NCBI GenBank assembly: GCA_045534165.1
Contig: JAZSJD010000056.1
Location: 7,805 to 71,804, forward strand
Source: SIG575 sp045534165
Lineage (GTDB): Bacteria; Bacillota; Clostridia; Oscillospirales; Acutalibacteraceae
DNA length: 64,000 bases
Direction: 5' to 3'
A program made the translations under genes and the position numbers. A model generated the notes under the pieces. The model was not told the DNA's origin, searched no databases, and saw only the letters and a list, made by a program, of their open reading frames with translations. This document shows, one piece after another, positions 17,597 to 26,518 of this stretch (within the stretch, counting starts at the first letter, position 1; the number at the start of each line of letters is the position of its first letter).

Positions 17597-17625
17597 ATTA
17601 TATCACAAGTTATTATTGTTGTCTA
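17597..17625 (-). promoter_or_regulatory. Promoter of the glycyl-radical operon
   Basis: Minus strand: -35 TAGACA (17620-17625), 17-bp spacer, -10 TATAAT (17597-17602). It serves activase, GRE, kinase and probably the beta-helix gene. Confidence 0.75.
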
Positions 17626-17735
17626 TAAATAAGTTTTAAAAATAATTTATTTTCATATAACTATATGTTGATTTTGACTATAAAACTATGTTATTATGTA
17701 TTAGTATAAGATTAATCTGATCGGAGTTGATATAT

Positions 17736-18947
17736 ATGAAATATGCTGTTATTCTCTATGACGGAATGGCTGACCTTCCCGTTGAAGAATTAGGCAACAA
17801 AACACCTATGCAGGTTGCAAACAAACCCGTTTTTGATTCTCTTGCAAAAAAAGGTGAAATCGGCCTTGTAAGAACAGTTGCAGAAGGATTGAAACCCGGC
17901 AGCGACGTTGCAAACTTAAGCGTTATGGGATATGACCCTAAAAAATATTACACAGGACGTTCACCTCTTGAAGCTGTAAGCATCGGCGTTCAGATGCTTG
18001 ATGATGATATTGCTTTAAGATGCAACCTTGTTTCTTTATCAGATGAAGAAAATTATGAAGACAAAACTATGGTTGATTATTCGGGCGGTGATATCTCCAC
18101 TCCCGAAGCTGCTGAAATAATCAAATCTGTTGAGGAACATTTCGGAAATGATATTTTCAGATTCTATGCCGGTGTTCAGTACCGTCATTGTCTTATCTGG
18201 CATAAAGGTACAACAGATTTAGGTTCAATGACACCTCCCCACGATATTTCAGGTCAGGTTGTGGGCGAATATCTTTCAACAAGCGAAAATGCAAAAGACC
18301 TTGTTAAGATGATGAAAGACAGCTACGATTTCCTTATGAAACATCCTGTAAATATCAGAAGAATGGCAGAAGGAAAACTTCCCGCAAACTCAATCTGGCT
18401 CTGGGGCGAAGGAAAGAAACCTATTCTCCCCTCTTTTGAAGAAACTTTCGGTCTTAAAGGCAGTGTTATTTCTGCTGTTGACCTGCTCAAAGGTATCGGC
18501 CAGTGTGCAAAAATGAAAACACCTGATGTTGAAGGTTCAACCGGTTATATGGACACAAACTTTGAAGGCAAGGCAAAGCAGGCTGTTGAAGACCTGAATT
18601 CAGGTTGTGATTTTGTTTATGTTCACTTTGAAGCTCCTGATGAATGCGGTCACAGAAGAGAGGCAAAAAATAAAGTCCGTTCAATCGAGCTTATTGATGA
18701 AAAAGTTCTGCCAATAATAATTGAAGGTCTTGAAAAATTTGATGACTATAAAATCCTGATTCTTCCTGACCATCCCACACCAATCAAAACAGCAACGCAT
18801 TCATCTGACCCTGTTCCCTATATGATTTATCATAAGAAGGATGAAAAAGAAAATACCTTCGATTCAATTAACGAAGAAACTGCAAAATTATCAGGAAATT
18901 TCATCGACTTCGGACCTGATGTGATGAAAAAGTTTCTTGCTGAATAA
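17736..18947 (+). CDS. ApgM-like alkaline-phosphatase-superfamily enzyme; probable homoserine kinase
   Basis: The ATG at 17736 is chosen (RBS CGGAG at 17722-17726; the upstream TTG at 17727 abuts it). The product is 403 aa. The sequence YAVILYDGMADLPVEELGNK, then GYDP and TGRSPLEA, is typical of archaeal-type cofactor-independent phosphoglycerate mutase (ApgM). HFEAPDECGHRREAKNK and LPDHPTPIKTATH carry metal ligands. Bacterial members of one branch are proposed to be alternative homoserine kinases. The next gene, 25 nt downstream, is metY (O-acetylhomoserine sulfhydrylase), which supports a role at the homoserine branch point of threonine/methionine synthesis over glycolysis. The mutase role remains possible. 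Confidence 0.85.
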   Translation: MKYAVILYDGMADLPVEELGNKTPMQVANKPVFDSLAKKGEIGLVRTVAEGLKPGSDVANLSVMGYDPKKYYTGRSPLEAVSIGVQMLDDDIALRCNLVSLSDEENYEDKTMVDYSGGDISTPEAAEIIKSVEEHFGNDIFRFYAGVQYRHCLIWHKGTTDLGSMTPPHDISGQVVGEYLSTSENAKDLVKMMKDSYDFLMKHPVNIRRMAEGKLPANSIWLWGEGKKPILPSFEETFGLKGSVISAVDLLKGIGQCAKMKTPDVEGSTGYMDTNFEGKAKQAVEDLNSGCDFVYVHFEAPDECGHRREAKNKVRSIELIDEKVLPIIIEGLEKFDDYKILILPDHPTPIKTATHSSDPVPYMIYHKKDEKENTFDSINEETAKLSGNFIDFGPDVMKKFLAE

Positions 18948-18972
18948 AATATTTAAGAAAGAAGAATGTAAA

Positions 18973-20238
18973 ATGAAAATAAACACAAAATGTCTGCACG
19001 CAGGATACACTCCAAAAAACGGTGAACCGCGTGTTCTCCCCATTACACAGAGCACAACTTTCAAATATGAAAGCAGTGTGGAGATGGGCAAACTTTTCGA
19101 CCTTGAAGCAGAAGGATATTTCTACACAAGACTTCAGAACCCTACAAACGATGCAGTTGCTGCAAAAATTGCTGCTCTTGAAGGCGGTGTTGCTGCAGTT
19201 CTTACATCATCAGGTCAGGCAGCATCTTTCTATTCAGTTTTTAACATCTGCTCTGCAGGCGACCACGTTGTTGCTTCTGCTGCAATCTATGGCGGAACAT
19301 TCAACCTTTTCTCTGTAACAATGAAAAAGCTGGGAATCGACTTCACTTTTGTAAATCCCGATTCAACAGAAGAAGAACTGAATGCCGCATTCAAAGAAAA
19401 CACAAAAGTTGTTTTTGCTGAAACACTTTCTAACCCCTCACTTAACGTGTTGGATATTGAACTTTTTGCAAAAGTTGCTCACGCTCACGGTGTACCCCTT
19501 ATTGTTGACAACACATTCCCCACACCCATCAACTGCCGTCCCTTTGAATTCGGTGCAGATATTGTAACTCACTCAACAACAAAATATATGGATGGTCATG
19601 CAACACAGGTTGGTGGTGTTATTGTTGACAGCGGTAACTTTGACTGGACTGCATCTGATAAATATCCCGGACTTACAACTCCCGACGAATCTTACCACGG
19701 AGTTATTTACACAGAACGTTTCGGCAAAGGTGCTTATATAACAAAATGTGTAACTCAGCTTATGAGAGATTTAGGTTCAATCCCCTCTCCCCACAATGCA
19801 TTCCTTCTTAACATCGGCCTTGAAACACTTTTTCTTCGTGTGCCCAGACATTGCGAAAATGCACTTAAAGTTGCAAAATTCCTTGAAAGCCACGAAAACG
19901 TTACATGGGTTAATTATCCCGGACTTGAAGGAAATAAGTATTATGACCTTGCACAGAAATATATGCCCGAAGGCACAAGCGGTGTTGTTTCTTTTGGTGT
20001 TAAGGGCGGACGTGAAGCTGCAACCAGATTTATGGACGCACTCAAACTTGCAACTATTGCAACACACGTTGCAGACTGCAGAACCTGTGTTCTTCATCCT
20101 GCAAGCACAACTCACAGACAGCTTTCTGCAACACAGCTTGAAGAAGCAGGTGTAGGTGAAGATTTAATCAGATTTTCTGTTGGTATTGAAGATGCAGAAG
20201 ATATAATTGCTGATATCAAGCAGGCTCTTGAAGCATAA
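18973..20238 (+). CDS. metY: O-acetylhomoserine sulfhydrylase (PLP-dependent)
   Basis: The internal ATG at 18973 gives MKINTKCLHAGY, the usual start of the family; an in-frame start at 18937 would overlap the previous gene. The product is 421 aa, normal for MetY. It is a Cys/Met metabolism PLP enzyme: SSGQAA near residue 85 binds the cofactor phosphate, VDNTFPTP carries the PLP-binding Asp, and HSTTKYMDGH contains the Schiff-base Lys. It uses O-acetylhomoserine and sulfide to make homocysteine. Length and the long insertion after KYMDGH fit MetY better than cystathionine gamma-synthase. It forms an operon with the ApgM-like gene. Confidence 0.9.
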   Translation: MKINTKCLHAGYTPKNGEPRVLPITQSTTFKYESSVEMGKLFDLEAEGYFYTRLQNPTNDAVAAKIAALEGGVAAVLTSSGQAASFYSVFNICSAGDHVVASAAIYGGTFNLFSVTMKKLGIDFTFVNPDSTEEELNAAFKENTKVVFAETLSNPSLNVLDIELFAKVAHAHGVPLIVDNTFPTPINCRPFEFGADIVTHSTTKYMDGHATQVGGVIVDSGNFDWTASDKYPGLTTPDESYHGVIYTERFGKGAYITKCVTQLMRDLGSIPSPHNAFLLNIGLETLFLRVPRHCENALKVAKFLESHENVTWVNYPGLEGNKYYDLAQKYMPEGTSGVVSFGVKGGREAATRFMDALKLATIATHVADCRTCVLHPASTTHRQLSATQLEEAGVGEDLIRFSVGIEDAEDIIADIKQALEA

Positions 20239-20269
20239 TTATTAAAATATATTTTATGTATAAAAAATA

Positions 20270-20297
20270 TTGACAATTCTTTTTTTGGATGTATAAT
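20270..20297 (+). promoter_or_regulatory. Promoter for the 63-aa membrane protein
   Basis: -35 TTGACA (20270-20275), 16-bp spacer, -10 TATAAT (20292-20297). The leader contains the small inverted repeat GGTATA-CTATT-TATACC (20312-20328), which could be an operator. Confidence 0.75.
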
Positions 20298-20350
20298 TAA
20301 GTAAAGAGGTATACTATTTATACCAATTAAAAATATGGAGGATTTATGTT

Positions 20351-20542
20351 ATGAAAAAAGCTTTAAAAATTATTGCCATTATCGTTGCTATCGCAGGTGT
20401 TGCTGCTGCAGCATATTATTTCATTTCAAAATATCTTAAGAAAAAAGAAGCAGCTGCTTGCGAAGAATGTGAAGACATCTGCTGTTTCGACGATGACGAT
20501 TTCTGCGATGATGTAGAAATCGACGAAGATATCGCTGAATAA
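20351..20542 (+). CDS. Small single-pass membrane protein with Cys/Asp-rich tail
   Basis: A 63-aa protein with RBS GGAGG 9 nt upstream. Residues ~5-25 (LKIIAIIVAIAGVAAAAYYF) are one transmembrane helix, followed by a basic SKYLKKK. A short acidic tail has five Cys (CEECEDICC...C) and a run of Asp. The tail could bind metal or form disulfides, but no family is recognised. Short proteins of this layout are often annotated hypothetical in Clostridia. It has its own strong promoter and a terminator directly after it, so it is probably a real, well-expressed gene. Confidence 0.75.
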   Translation: MKKALKIIAIIVAIAGVAAAAYYFISKYLKKKEAAACEECEDICCFDDDDFCDDVEIDEDIAE

Positions 20543-20580
20543 TCTGAGCGAAGAATCTTATCATTATAATAAAAAATCTG

Positions 20581-20608
20581 AAAGTTCCCTTGTTTAAAGG
20601 GAACTTTT
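20581..20608 (+). terminator. Terminator of the 63-aa protein gene
   Basis: Stem AAAGTTCCCTT / AAGGGAACTTT with a short loop and following T run. Confidence 0.85.
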
Positions 20609-20616
20609 GTTTTTGG

Positions 20617-20682
20617 CAAACAACAAACTATAACACCGCCGGGATTCTTCGAGTTGCTCGAGAATGACACGGCGGTGTGTTT
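20617..20682 (-). repeat. Dispersed CACCGCC/GGCGGTG repeat, copy 2 (inverted)
   Basis: The reverse complement of this stretch matches 5555-5620 through both GC-rich ends and the flanking TTATAGTTTG. It lies just downstream of rfbD and may double as its terminator. Confidence 0.85.
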
Positions 20683-20683
20683 T

Positions 20684-21529
20684 TTATTTATCAAGTTCTT
20701 CAATATATCTTTCCAATGCATCGTCCTGTGATGGCAGGAGTGAAAAGCCGTTATCTGTAAGACTTTTTTTGGAAAGTCTTGAATTCAGCGGTCTTTTTGC
20801 TCTCACCGGATATTCTGCAGTTGAAATATGTTTTATTTTTGTGTTGAGCTTTGATTTTTCCATAATTTTTTCTGCAAAATCAGCCCAACTCATAAAACCT
20901 TCATTTGTGGCATGGTAAACACCATACTTTTCGCTCTGTATCATCTGGCACAATAAAACAGCCAGGTCACGTGTGTATGTAGGGGAACCAATCTGGTCAG
21001 CAACAACGCTCAGTTCATCTCTTGTTTCTGCCAGACGTCTCATGGTTTTCACAAAGTTATTACCATTGATGCCATAAACCCAGGAAGTTCTTACAACGAA
21101 AGATTCCGAACAAAGGGAAAGAACCTTTTCTTCACCTTCAAGCTTTGTTTTTCCGTAAACATTCTGAGGATTCTTTTCATCCGTTACTTCGTAAGGATTG
21201 CTTCCGTCACCGCCGAAAACATAGTCTGTGCTGACATAAATCATTTTAGCACCTGTTTTTTTACAGGCAAACGCAATGTTTTCGCTTCCGTCAACATTTA
21301 CTTTTCTGCAGACTTCCGCATCGTCTTCAGCTTTATCAACTGCGGTATATGCTGCGCAGTGTATCACACCGTCAGGATTATATTTTTCAATAAAAGTCAA
21401 TGTATTGTTTTTATCTGTTATATCAAAATCGTCTTTATCGCATCCTAAACATTCAACAGAAAGCTTTTCCAATTCCTCAACAACATCATGTCCCAATTGA
21501 CCGTTTACACCTGTTACAAGAATTCTCAT
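20684..21529 (-). CDS. rfbD: dTDP-4-dehydrorhamnose reductase
   Basis: The start at 21529 gives MRILVTGVNGQLG and an ATGA overlap with rfbC; the product is 281 aa, normal for RfbD. An extended SDR: GVNGQLG binds NAD(P)H, STDYVFGG carries the catalytic Thr, and YGKTKLEGE holds the active-site Tyr and Lys. It performs the last step of dTDP-L-rhamnose synthesis, supplying rhamnose for cell-wall polysaccharide. It is third in the order rfbA-rfbC-rfbD. Confidence 0.94.
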   Translation of the reverse strand: MRILVTGVNGQLGHDVVEELEKLSVECLGCDKDDFDITDKNNTLTFIEKYNPDGVIHCAAYTAVDKAEDDAEVCRKVNVDGSENIAFACKKTGAKMIYVSTDYVFGGDGSNPYEVTDEKNPQNVYGKTKLEGEEKVLSLCSESFVVRTSWVYGINGNNFVKTMRRLAETRDELSVVADQIGSPTYTRDLAVLLCQMIQSEKYGVYHATNEGFMSWADFAEKIMEKSKLNTKIKHISTAEYPVRAKRPLNSRLSKKSLTDNGFSLLPSQDDALERYIEELDK

Positions 21530-22110
21530 TTCAAACATTCGGCCCTTTCTTCGGACTTGTTATAAAAAAATCTTACATCGCTGTCCCTGAGTTTTGGTGC
21601 TTTTATATCTTTTTCGCTGAGGATGGGATTTTCTACACCCCAATCGATACCGAAAACCTCATCGCAGAAACAAACGCTTCTGTCATTTTCAGGGGAAAAA
21701 TAATCATCAACCTTATAAGAAAATTCCACGTCATCAGTAAGTGTTACGAATCCGTGCAGAAATCCTTTGGGAACAAAAAGCTGCTTTTTGTTTTCTTCAG
21801 AAAGTTCAACTGAAATCCATTTAAGATAGCTTGGAGAACCTTCCCTGATATCAACAATCACATCCAGCACAGCGCCCTTGATGCAGGTAACTAATTTCGC
21901 CTGACATTTCGGGTCTGTCTGGCAATGCAGACCTCTGAGTGTTCCTTTTTTCTGAGAAAAAGAACGGTTATCCTGCACAAAATCTATATCAATGCCTGCC
22001 TGAACAAAAGCGTTTTTGTTGTAGCTTTCCATAAACCAGCCTCTGTGGTCACCAAACACTTTCGGCTCAATTATATAAGCATCCGCAAGAGCAGTTTCAA
22101 TTATATTCAT
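21526..22110 (-). CDS. rfbC: dTDP-4-dehydrorhamnose 3,5-epimerase
   Basis: A 194-aa RmlC cupin. Family motifs are clear: DHRGWFMESYNK, QDNRSFSQKKGTLRGLH (with the catalytic His of the RGLHxQ stretch), GAVLDVIVDIR and VPKGFLHGF. The catalytic base and Tyr regions are in place and the length is normal (~185-195 aa). It lies between rfbA and rfbD; a hairpin at 22137-22160 separates it from rfbA and may lower its expression. Confidence 0.95.
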   Translation of the reverse strand: MNIIETALADAYIIEPKVFGDHRGWFMESYNKNAFVQAGIDIDFVQDNRSFSQKKGTLRGLHCQTDPKCQAKLVTCIKGAVLDVIVDIREGSPSYLKWISVELSEENKKQLFVPKGFLHGFVTLTDDVEFSYKVDDYFSPENDRSVCFCDEVFGIDWGVENPILSEKDIKAPKLRDSDVRFFYNKSEERAECLK

Positions 22111-22136
22111 AAATAAATCCTTTCCATAACAAACCC

Positions 22137-22160
22137 AAATCCGCCTGAAACGGCGGATTT
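22137..22160. terminator. Hairpin between rfbA and rfbC
   Basis: Perfect 9-bp stem AAATCCGCC / GGCGGATTT with a 6-nt loop. The T-rich side is on the plus strand; on the minus (coding) strand the U-tract is weak, so it may be a partial terminator within the operon or an mRNA processing element. Confidence 0.55.
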
Positions 22161-22166
22161 TTACTG

Positions 22167-23105
22167 TTATTTGTGGTTATCACTTTCGTCTTCTCTGCCC
22201 CAATGCGGTCTCTGACCGGGTTTGTCCGCATAAAGAATTTTGCCTTCTGCAACTCTCATAAGATGCTGACCATAAGAAGATTTTCCGTATTTTTTAGCTG
22301 ATTCAATAAGTTTCGGCTTTGTTATCCAATGCATATTATATGCGATTTCTTCAGGAGCAGAAATTTTTATACCCTGAAGTGTTTCGATTGTTTTTATAAA
22401 GTTACCTGCATCGATAAGGGAATCAACAGTACCTGTATCAAGCCATGCAAAACCTCTGCCCATAGTTTTGACTTCAAGTGTTCCTGCTTCAAGGTACATT
22501 CTGTTGATATCAGTTATTTCATATTCGCCTCTGGCACTCTTCTCAAGTCCTTTTGCATATTCAACAACTTTATTGTCATAGAAATAAAGACCTGTTACAG
22601 CATAGTTTGACTTAGGATTCTGCGGCTTTTCTTCAATAGATACTGCATGACCTTTTTTATCAAATTCAACAACACCGAAAGCTCTCGGGTCTTCAACATA
22701 ATAACCGAAAATTGTTGCACCTTCTTCACGCTTTGCAGCCTGACGCAGAATATGACCAAGACCGCTTCCGTAGAAGATGTTGTCACCAAGTACCATGGCA
22801 ACATTATCTTTGCCGATAAATTTTTCGCCGATTACAAATGCCTGTGCAAGACCTTCGGGTTTTTCCTGAACAGCATAAGAAAGACGTAAACCGAACTGCT
22901 TTCCGTCACCTAACAGATGTTCAAATTTAGGTGTGTCTTCTTTTGTTGAAATAATAAGAATTTCTCTGATTCCCGCCAACATAAGAACTGAAAGCGGATA
23001 ATATATCATCGGCTTATCATAAACCGGTAAAAGCTGTTTACTTGTAACCATTGTCAACGGATACAATCTCGTTCCCGAGCCACCAGCAAGAATAATACCT
23101 TTCAT
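22167..23105 (-). CDS. rfbA: Glucose-1-phosphate thymidylyltransferase
   Basis: A 312-aa nucleotidyltransferase with the signature GIILAGGSGTRLYPLT at the N-terminus. KQLLPVYDKPMIYYPLSVLM, VMVLGDNIFYG-type, GYYVEDPRAFGVVEFD and EEKPQNPKSNYAVTGLYFYD motifs are all typical of RmlA. It makes dTDP-glucose from dTTP and glucose-1-phosphate. The 312-aa length includes a C-terminal extension of about 20 residues with charged ends (EDESDNHK). Own promoter. rfbB, normally adjacent, is not in the window. Confidence 0.95.
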   Translation of the reverse strand: MKGIILAGGSGTRLYPLTMVTSKQLLPVYDKPMIYYPLSVLMLAGIREILIISTKEDTPKFEHLLGDGKQFGLRLSYAVQEKPEGLAQAFVIGEKFIGKDNVAMVLGDNIFYGSGLGHILRQAAKREEGATIFGYYVEDPRAFGVVEFDKKGHAVSIEEKPQNPKSNYAVTGLYFYDNKVVEYAKGLEKSARGEYEITDINRMYLEAGTLEVKTMGRGFAWLDTGTVDSLIDAGNFIKTIETLQGIKISAPEEIAYNMHWITKPKLIESAKKYGKSSYGQHLMRVAEGKILYADKPGQRPHWGREDESDNHK

Positions 23106-23150
23106 TGCGCACGCTCCTTTTCCGACCTGCTTTTTTCACAAGCATATATA

Positions 23151-23178
23151 TTATAGAACTTTTTTTTGATTTCGTCAA
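23151..23178 (-). promoter_or_regulatory. Promoter of rfbACD
   Basis: Minus strand: -35 TTGACG (23173-23178), 16-bp spacer, -10 TATAAT (23151-23156). Confidence 0.75.
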
Positions 23179-23252
23179 ATTTTTCTTTATTTTTTATTAT
23201 AGAATTTTATTCCTATAACAAACTTAAAAATCCATATAAGTAAATCAAAGGT

Positions 23253-26033
23253 TTATTCAAATATCCTTGTGAAAAACCACCTTATTGCAAAAAAGCTTCT
23301 GGCAAAGAAAGCTTTGAATGCTGTGGCAAAAGATGAATCTGTTTCATTGGCTTTCATATCAGCCTTATAAGTTTCAAAAGCTGAATCCGTTTCAGTTACA
23401 ATATAAACACCTACAACATCTGAACAGAAACTTTCATTTGTTGCTTCCTGATAAACACTTATGGTGTATTCTTCACCGGGCAATAATTTTTTGAACACAC
23501 CGTCAGAAGCATAACCTGTTTCGTCCATCCAATAACAAAGATTTTCGTCATAAACGAATTTTATCTTTGTCTTTTTAATATATTCTATTGATACCCTGTC
23601 ACCGATATCAGGTCTTTCGGGAATTTCCCATTTTACAACATCCGAAGCAAAGCCTTCATCGGTGGCTTTCCTGTAAAGATACATTGTTTCCCCCGGAAAA
23701 GCAGGAATATAATCATCCTCTGTTGACCAGTTTTCGATAAACTCTTCTTCTTGTGAAAATTTGTAGAAAACCTGTCCTTCGTATATTTCTGTTGAGCACT
23801 CATAAATATAATCGATTTCAGGTTTTTTAAGCTCATATCTTCTTGGCAGATTGACTAATATTTCATATCCGCCGATTTTTACATTAAAGCTCATCATAGA
23901 ACCCTGATCAAGCCATCCTGTAACACTCTGACCTGAAGTCACACTCTGATTATATTTTGTTTTCACGCTGACTTTTTTGTCATTGAAAAGCATTGTTTCT
24001 TCCTGGAAATTATATTTTATAGGATTGATATATGCTGAATAAACATATTCCTGGGTTTTGTAGCCATCTGCCTCAACAACAATCTTTATAGTGTTCCTTT
24101 TATATTCTTCAAGATCAACAGAAAAAGATTCCCCTTTTCTGACTTTCGTTGAATTTATCGTAATATCGCCCTGAGCAAACGGAATAATTTCAATAAAGTC
24201 ATACCGGTTATCAACAATTACAGTTTTTGTTCCGTCTGCAACCCATTTTTTATCGTCTGTTTTAAACATCAGACCACTCAGAGAAGCTGATGCCTGCTTG
24301 TATTTTTTAGAATAAATTTTACCGAATTCGCCGTCGCGTTTCGCCACAGCCTTGACAGTCATTCCATCTTTCAGAACAATAGGGTCAGTATAAAGTTTTC
24401 CGTTTTCTTTGGGATTACTGCCATCTGTTGTGTAATAAATCTCATCTGCACTTAAGCAAGAAAGTTCCAGATCTTCAAGGAAAGGAACTTCGCCTGCTTC
24501 AATTGAGAACTTTACATATTTATCTGTGTTTGTGAACGCTTTGATTGCAAAGTTGCCCAAGCGCATATATGCAAGGCCATCAAAACCTCTTATTATTTTC
24601 TGATGAATATCTTCCCACTTTTTACCATTGGAACTTACGAAACTTTCTCCCGGATTACTTACATCCTGGTCGCTCTGTATCCTGTAATCCATATAAATAC
24701 CCTCAACCTGTGCGGTCAGAGTCTGTGTAGGATTTTCAAGATATATAACAACACTGAACTTTTCGCCTGCATTAAGTGCAACACTGTTTTTCAATGTTTC
24801 TGTATAATAGCCCGGTAATTCTTTGATTCCGCTGAGCTTGGCTTTCAGAACGCCTGAAGTAGGATTCTTTTCATCAGTAAGACCTGTATAGATTTTAACA
24901 GTATATGCTGTTGAAACATCTGTTGTGTAGAAAGAAACAGCCTCAAGATTTTCCTGTGCATCGCTTTCAAACACATTCGCCATATATATTTCTGTTGAAT
25001 TATCAAAACCTACAGGTGTATACTGAACGCTTTCATCATGTGAATGCATTTTTCCGTAGTTATCGCTGCTTTCATAAAAATACAGTCCCACATAATCTAT
25101 GGTAACATCCTCATAAGACAACCAGAAAAATCCGTTATCTCCCCAGAATTCTCCCCAGCTGTTCTGCACGAGCCATGCTCCGTCTGATTCCAGATATTGA
25201 GAATTATAGAAATTTTCTTTTGAAAAATTATCATCCCAGCCTACAATTGTTACTGCATGGTTTGTATAACTGCCGAAAGGATTATACCATGCATTTGTTT
25301 CCGGATTATAGCGTGAATCCTCATCAATCACAAGATATGCAATATCTACTGCCTGCTTGTATTTATACATCTGGCTTTTAACCTGATTGACAAGTGTTTC
25401 TCTTACATCATGTGTACCGTTTTCTTCATAATCAGGGAAAGAAATTACATTCTGCAGATGTGCAACAGAAGCATCACGATACTCTGATGGTATTGCATTG
25501 TTTGAATAAGGGAAATCTTCTTCCGGTGCAGGACCAAACCAGTTTGCAAGTGTACCTGTTGCCGTGAAATCAAAACCGCCATTGTCAAATTCGTCGTAAT
25601 CGCCAAAAATATATTCAAAAGCTTTTCTCTGGTCTTCAGTAGAATATGTAAACCATGATAAATGAGATTCTGACAAATTTACATTTGCAACATGCTTCAT
25701 CAGATTGGTTTCGCTTGCTGTCAATGCAGAAAAAGCCCAGCAAGTGCCGTAAGCTCCCTGGTTGCCCACATTGGTAACAACACCTTCATCCTGAAGGGAA
25801 AATGTCTTGGGCAGTTTGGGTGCTTTGTTGCTGTCCGGTTTATTGCTGAGCTGTGATTTATAAATGCCGGAAACTCTGCCGCCACTTCTTACAATATCAA
25901 GCTGTTCCTGTGTCAGGTCTGCAAAAGTCAGTTCATTTGTCTGATCTGATGCCAAAACCCCGATTTCTCCCACAGATAACGCGCCAACCACCATAACAGA
26001 TGCAAGAATAAAAGATAATAACCTTTTCTTCAT
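23253..26033 (-). CDS. Secreted papain-like (C1A) cysteine protease with chitobiase-like module
   Basis: A 926-aa exported protein with a signal peptide (residues 1-28). The C1A catalytic domain spans about residues 75-330: NQGAYGTCWAFSA has catalytic C98, NHAVTIVGWDD has H259, and QNSWGEFWGDNGFFWLSY has N291. Next is a beta-rich region resembling the lectin-like domain seen after clostridial C1A proteases, then a chitobiase-type YYTTDGSNPKENGKLYTDP module near 560. Two tandem domains of unknown type follow. The tail FFARSFFAIRWFFTRIFE ends at the stop. It is the last gene of a three-gene set with a lipoprotein and a C_GCAxxG_C_C protein. Likely digests extracellular protein or remodels the surface. 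Confidence 0.88.
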   Translation of the reverse strand: MKKRLLSFILASVMVVGALSVGEIGVLASDQTNELTFADLTQEQLDIVRSGGRVSGIYKSQLSNKPDSNKAPKLPKTFSLQDEGVVTNVGNQGAYGTCWAFSALTASETNLMKHVANVNLSESHLSWFTYSTEDQRKAFEYIFGDYDEFDNGGFDFTATGTLANWFGPAPEEDFPYSNNAIPSEYRDASVAHLQNVISFPDYEENGTHDVRETLVNQVKSQMYKYKQAVDIAYLVIDEDSRYNPETNAWYNPFGSYTNHAVTIVGWDDNFSKENFYNSQYLESDGAWLVQNSWGEFWGDNGFFWLSYEDVTIDYVGLYFYESSDNYGKMHSHDESVQYTPVGFDNSTEIYMANVFESDAQENLEAVSFYTTDVSTAYTVKIYTGLTDEKNPTSGVLKAKLSGIKELPGYYTETLKNSVALNAGEKFSVVIYLENPTQTLTAQVEGIYMDYRIQSDQDVSNPGESFVSSNGKKWEDIHQKIIRGFDGLAYMRLGNFAIKAFTNTDKYVKFSIEAGEVPFLEDLELSCLSADEIYYTTDGSNPKENGKLYTDPIVLKDGMTVKAVAKRDGEFGKIYSKKYKQASASLSGLMFKTDDKKWVADGTKTVIVDNRYDFIEIIPFAQGDITINSTKVRKGESFSVDLEEYKRNTIKIVVEADGYKTQEYVYSAYINPIKYNFQEETMLFNDKKVSVKTKYNQSVTSGQSVTGWLDQGSMMSFNVKIGGYEILVNLPRRYELKKPEIDYIYECSTEIYEGQVFYKFSQEEEFIENWSTEDDYIPAFPGETMYLYRKATDEGFASDVVKWEIPERPDIGDRVSIEYIKKTKIKFVYDENLCYWMDETGYASDGVFKKLLPGEEYTISVYQEATNESFCSDVVGVYIVTETDSAFETYKADMKANETDSSFATAFKAFFARSFFAIRWFFTRIFE

Positions 26034-26074
26034 GGAATATCACCATCCTTTTCGGAACTTTCTTCCGGATTGAT

Positions 26075-26518
26075 TTATTTTAAATATTCGTCCATCATCA
26101 TAGCTGATTGTCTTACTATTTCTTTACAGGGGCGGGTCTTTTTGTATTTTTCGGTTCTTTCTTCCGGAATATGACTTTCGGAAGGGCCATCCATATCAAG
26201 CAATTCTCTGCATATAAAGGAGCCACCGTTTCTCTTTTCAAATTCTTCTTTTAAAAATCTTACTTCCTTATATGCATCTTTTTTTGATTCAGATGCATTT
26301 TCAAGGTCGCTTTTGTTTGCAAGCCCTGCCAGCATTGTGCATGCACTGAAAGCTCCGCACACTTCTCTCATACGACCGAAGCCCCCACCAAATCCTAAAG
26401 AAATTCTCATTGCTGTTTCATCATCAAATCCGAACTTATCTGCAAACGCACAAAAAACTGCCTGAGAGCAATTATACCCCGCTTCAAATAATTCTACTGC
26501 TTTATTTACTCTGCTCAT
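26075..26518 (-). CDS. C_GCAxxG_C_C family (putative redox) protein
   Basis: A 147-aa protein. It has the family Cys pattern: YNCSQAVFCAF near residue 17, then GFGGGFGRMREVCGAFSACTML (shortened), and a late Cys pair (FICRELL and RPCKEIV). The family is frequent in anaerobes and thought to bind metal or take part in electron transfer; no activity is established. Its start overlaps the stop of the upstream lipoprotein gene by one base (TAATG), so the two are translationally coupled. Confidence 0.88.
   Translation of the reverse strand: MSRVNKAVELFEAGYNCSQAVFCAFADKFGFDDETAMRISLGFGGGFGRMREVCGAFSACTMLAGLANKSDLENASESKKDAYKEVRFLKEEFEKRNGGSFICRELLDMDGPSESHIPEERTEKYKKTRPCKEIVRQSAMMMDEYLK

Noticed and set aside
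18948..18972. SAM or other riboswitch before metY
   Set aside because: Only 25 nt separate metY from the upstream gene, and no conserved riboswitch sequence is seen before the operon.
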